From: Bacillus sp. WMMC1349 | GTDB taxonomy: Bacteria; Bacillota; Bacilli; Bacillales; Bacillaceae | DNA: 64,000 nucleotides | Assembly: GCF_013155385.1 (NCBI RefSeq) | Contig: NZ_JABJUQ010000007.1 | Span: 3,070,501-3,134,500 of the forward strand | Reading direction: 5' to 3' | Shown: positions 62,324 through 64,000 of the stretch, one piece after another | How positions within the stretch are numbered: position 1 is the stretch's first letter | How the letters are laid out: each line of letters starts with the position of its first letter | Position numbers and translations under genes: made by a program | Notes under the pieces: model-generated | Database searches by the model: none | What the model was told of the DNA's origin: nothing | What the model saw: only the letters and a program-made list of their open reading frames with translations

Positions 62324-62875
62324 TTACCCTTTTAAAATTGCGAAAAATTCCCTCATGAACTCAGGGAGGTTAGACCAGTCATGTCCTGAGACGAGGTTTC
62401 CCTCAACATGCAACTTCTGATCAATATAAGTCGCACCCGCCGCTTCAACTTCAGGCTTACAGGCAATGTAAGCCGTCAGCTCTCTGCCTTTCAAATGCTC
62501 TCTCAAACTTGTAAAAATCAAACTAGCATGACAGATGGCGCCGATTGGCTTGTTTTCTTTAAAAAAGTGGGTCACGATCTTTAATAAACGATCATCCATG
62601 CGAATATGCTCAGGTGCTCGTCCTCCTGGAATAATGATGCCATCGTATTCTGATGGATCAACATCAGCGAATGAAGCATGTGCTTCAATTAAATAGCCCG
62701 GTTTTTCAGTGTACGTATCCCAATCTAAGAAATCATGAACAACGGTATGAAGTTTTTTCTTTTGCGGTGCAGCAATCACTGCTTCAAAACCTTCTTCAAG
62801 ACAGCGGAAATATGGATAATAGACTTCCAAAGCTTCCACTGCATCACCGGTCACAATCAATACTTTTTTCGTCAT
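62324..62875 (-). CDS. DJ-1/PfpI-family protein
   Basis: 183-residue protein with the DJ-1/PfpI fold. Nucleophile Cys lies in GAICHAS, preceded by the conserved PGGRAPEHIR; oxyanion Glu region ALEVYYPYFR at the start. Such proteins act as glyoxalase/deglycase-like or unknown stress enzymes. ATG 62875 follows AAAGGGG. Not in the B. subtilis order next to csoR. Confidence 0.87.
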   Translation of the reverse strand: MTKKVLIVTGDAVEALEVYYPYFRCLEEGFEAVIAAPQKKKLHTVVHDFLDWDTYTEKPGYLIEAHASFADVDPSEYDGIIIPGGRAPEHIRMDDRLLKIVTHFFKENKPIGAICHASLIFTSLREHLKGRELTAYIACKPEVEAAGATYIDQKLHVEGNLVSGHDWSNLPEFMREFFAILKG

Positions 62876-62999
62876 CAAACATCATCCCCTTTCCTTTCTC
62901 CCTTAATTTTAATCCACTTCTTGCTTTTTTTAAAATCAAGTGCTCATATGTTTTTCTTAGAGTCAAAAGGAAATATTTTAAGTAATGTAATGATGCACA

Positions 63000-63320
63000 T
63001 CCTTGTAGAAAATAAATTTACAACAAGAGAACATTTCATCAATATTTAAAAATGCATCCTGTTACGCCTGAAATTCTCCCCGGTAGTTGCATTCACAGTA
63101 CACTTTAAATGCTTCAAAAGCGGAGCTGGTCTGTTATAACAAACCTTCTAGGTAAGCACAATTGATGCTGTTTCAGAACTCATGATCAGGGAAATTACAC
63201 CATTCTTTTTGTTAATGCAAACAGGGGCGGCTCTGTACTGGCAATTCCTCATAACATTGATTTATCTAATTTGGTAAAGAATTGGAATGATTGCGTCTCA
63301 TGCCGTCTTCCTTCGCTCAA
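63000..63320 (+). pseudogene. Decayed copy of the downstream beta/gamma-crystallin-like gene
   Basis: Segments match the intact gene 600 nt downstream in order: ACATTTCATCAATATTTAAA / ATGCATCCTGTT, then ACAGTACACTTTA, CATGATCAGGGAAATTACAC, TTAATGCAAACAGGGGCGG and ATTGGAATGAT. Multiple frameshifts and deletions remove any reading frame, and no start or signal peptide is left. The rest of 62876-63511 holds the promoter and leader of the intact gene. Confidence 0.8.
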
Positions 63321-63469
63321 ATCCAATCAGGTTGAGACTGTCTGACGACTCCAATCTTTCTATCATCTTGTATAAATTTACGGCTATAATTCATAAAATA
63401 TTCAAAATTACAATTATTTTACATGTTATTTATTGTAATAAAAGGTTTTTTGATGTAGTCTTGAGGCAA

Positions 63470-63491
63470 CCACACATCCAATGTTGTGTGG
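63470..63491 (+). promoter_or_regulatory. 5' leader hairpin before the crystallin-like gene
   Basis: CCACACA and TGTGTGG form a perfect 7-bp stem with an 8-nt loop just upstream of AAAAAAGGAGG. Such a 5' stem-loop may stabilise the message. Confidence 0.5.
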
Positions 63492-63511
63492 AAAAAAAGG
63501 AGGTAGTATAA

Positions 63512-64000
63512 ATGAAATTTGCTGTCAGATTACTAGCTTTACTCAGTCTTCTAGGGATCACACTGTTTGGTACTATGAACAGTGGAGCACAGGCTCAAGA
63601 AGTTGGTGCAAAAGCCTCTCACTACCAAGTGTATACTCAAGATGAAAATGGAAAACAAATTTCAATTGATTTTGACAACGAGAGGACATTTAACCAATAT
63701 TTAAAGACGCATCCTGTTAAACCGAAGAGTAAATTCAGTCTGGCAGCTCCTATTTACAGTACACTTTACGAACACACAAACGGCGGGGGTTGGTCTGTCA
63801 GAGCATATGCAAATGTCATGACAAACCTTGCTGGAAATGCCAATGATGCCGTATCATCTGTCAGAACCCATCCACATGGAAATTACACCTATGTTTATAT
63901 ACATGCAAACGGAGGCGGTAATGCATTAGCTTTGGCTAATACAGGTGGTCTCTATAATTTACTTGGACCTGTCGGTGATGGTTCAAAAACATGGAATGAT
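63512..64000 (+). CDS. Secreted beta/gamma-crystallin-like protein (3' end outside window)
   Basis: 163 codons visible. Sec signal peptide of about 28 residues ending SGAQAQE, a short linker with FNQYLKTHPVKPKSK, then a domain YSTLYEHTNGGGWSVRAYAN... with NDAVSS, followed by a second half YVYIHANGGG... ending KTWND. NDxxSS motifs preceded by a Gly-Trp strand are the calcium-binding signature of microbial beta/gamma-crystallins. AAAAAAGGAGG precedes the ATG. Extracellular, possibly calcium-stabilised; role unknown. A dead copy lies directly upstream. Confidence 0.78.
   Translation, partial: MKFAVRLLALLSLLGITLFGTMNSGAQAQEVGAKASHYQVYTQDENGKQISIDFDNERTFNQYLKTHPVKPKSKFSLAAPIYSTLYEHTNGGGWSVRAYANVMTNLAGNANDAVSSVRTHPHGNYTYVYIHANGGGNALALANTGGLYNLLGPVGDGSKTWND

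Noticed and set aside
1..64000. tRNA, rRNA, prophage or complete IS element
   Set aside because: No tRNA cloverleaf, rRNA motif, integrase or intact transposase was recognised on either strand.

Overview
The window comes from a Bacillus chromosome of the B. subtilis lineage. Nearly every gene has a recognisable B. subtilis counterpart, and the order follows the B. subtilis yus-yvq-yvr-yvg stretch: fadN, yuzL, yusN, yusV, yusW, yusX, mrgA, htrB-cssRS, yuxN, fumC, liaIHGFSR, btuFCDR, yvrGH, yvsH, yvgJ, yvgN, helD, yvgT, bdbCD, cadA, copAZ-csoR. By eye the DNA is more AT-rich than B. subtilis. Species was not determined.

Layout. 1-2271: 3'-truncated fadN behind a clean FadR operator. 2417-3827: a decayed lipoprotein gene, then sporulation-related small genes. 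3860-5386: rtcB (RNA ligase) split by a 342-nt insertion that carries the P, Q, R and S core elements of a group I self-splicing intron. 5729-9737: Fur-controlled hydroxamate-type siderophore uptake (yusV, yfhA, yfiZ, yfiY). 9890-14071: lipoprotein, oligopeptidase, D-Ala-D-Ala carboxypeptidase and PerR-controlled mrgA. 14112-18927: secretion-stress genes htrB and cssRS, and a TetR regulator. 19127-25817: fumC and the lia cell-envelope stress operon. 25885-30530: cobalamin uptake and adenosylation. 30836-36456: the YvrGH two-component system and a second Fur-controlled siderophore permease/ATPase operon without its own binding protein. 36655-39884: an accessory pair (DMT exporter and an orphan NRPS-like adenylation protein). 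40083-43920: lysine-riboswitch-controlled transporter and LTA primase. 44052-50976: drug efflux, glyoxal reductase, ROK kinase, HelD and YvgT. 51408-62089: metal and redox block (BdbCD, CadA, MntBCA, CopA, CopZ, CsoR). 62324-64000: DJ-1/PfpI protein, then a decayed and an intact copy of a secreted beta/gamma-crystallin-like gene.

Two repeat families punctuate the window. Family A (seven copies, about 90-186 bp) nearly always sits 1-15 nt after a stop codon, with the same end facing the upstream gene. Family B (three copies, about 48 bp) forms terminator-like hairpins and shares one terminal motif with family A.

Functionally the window is dominated by metal and siderophore handling (two Fur boxes, and MntR-, CsoR- and PerR-type sites), envelope and secretion stress, and B12 supply. 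The most distinctive element is the group I intron placed exactly at the metal-binding motif of rtcB, with a long palindrome and a leader hairpin just upstream.
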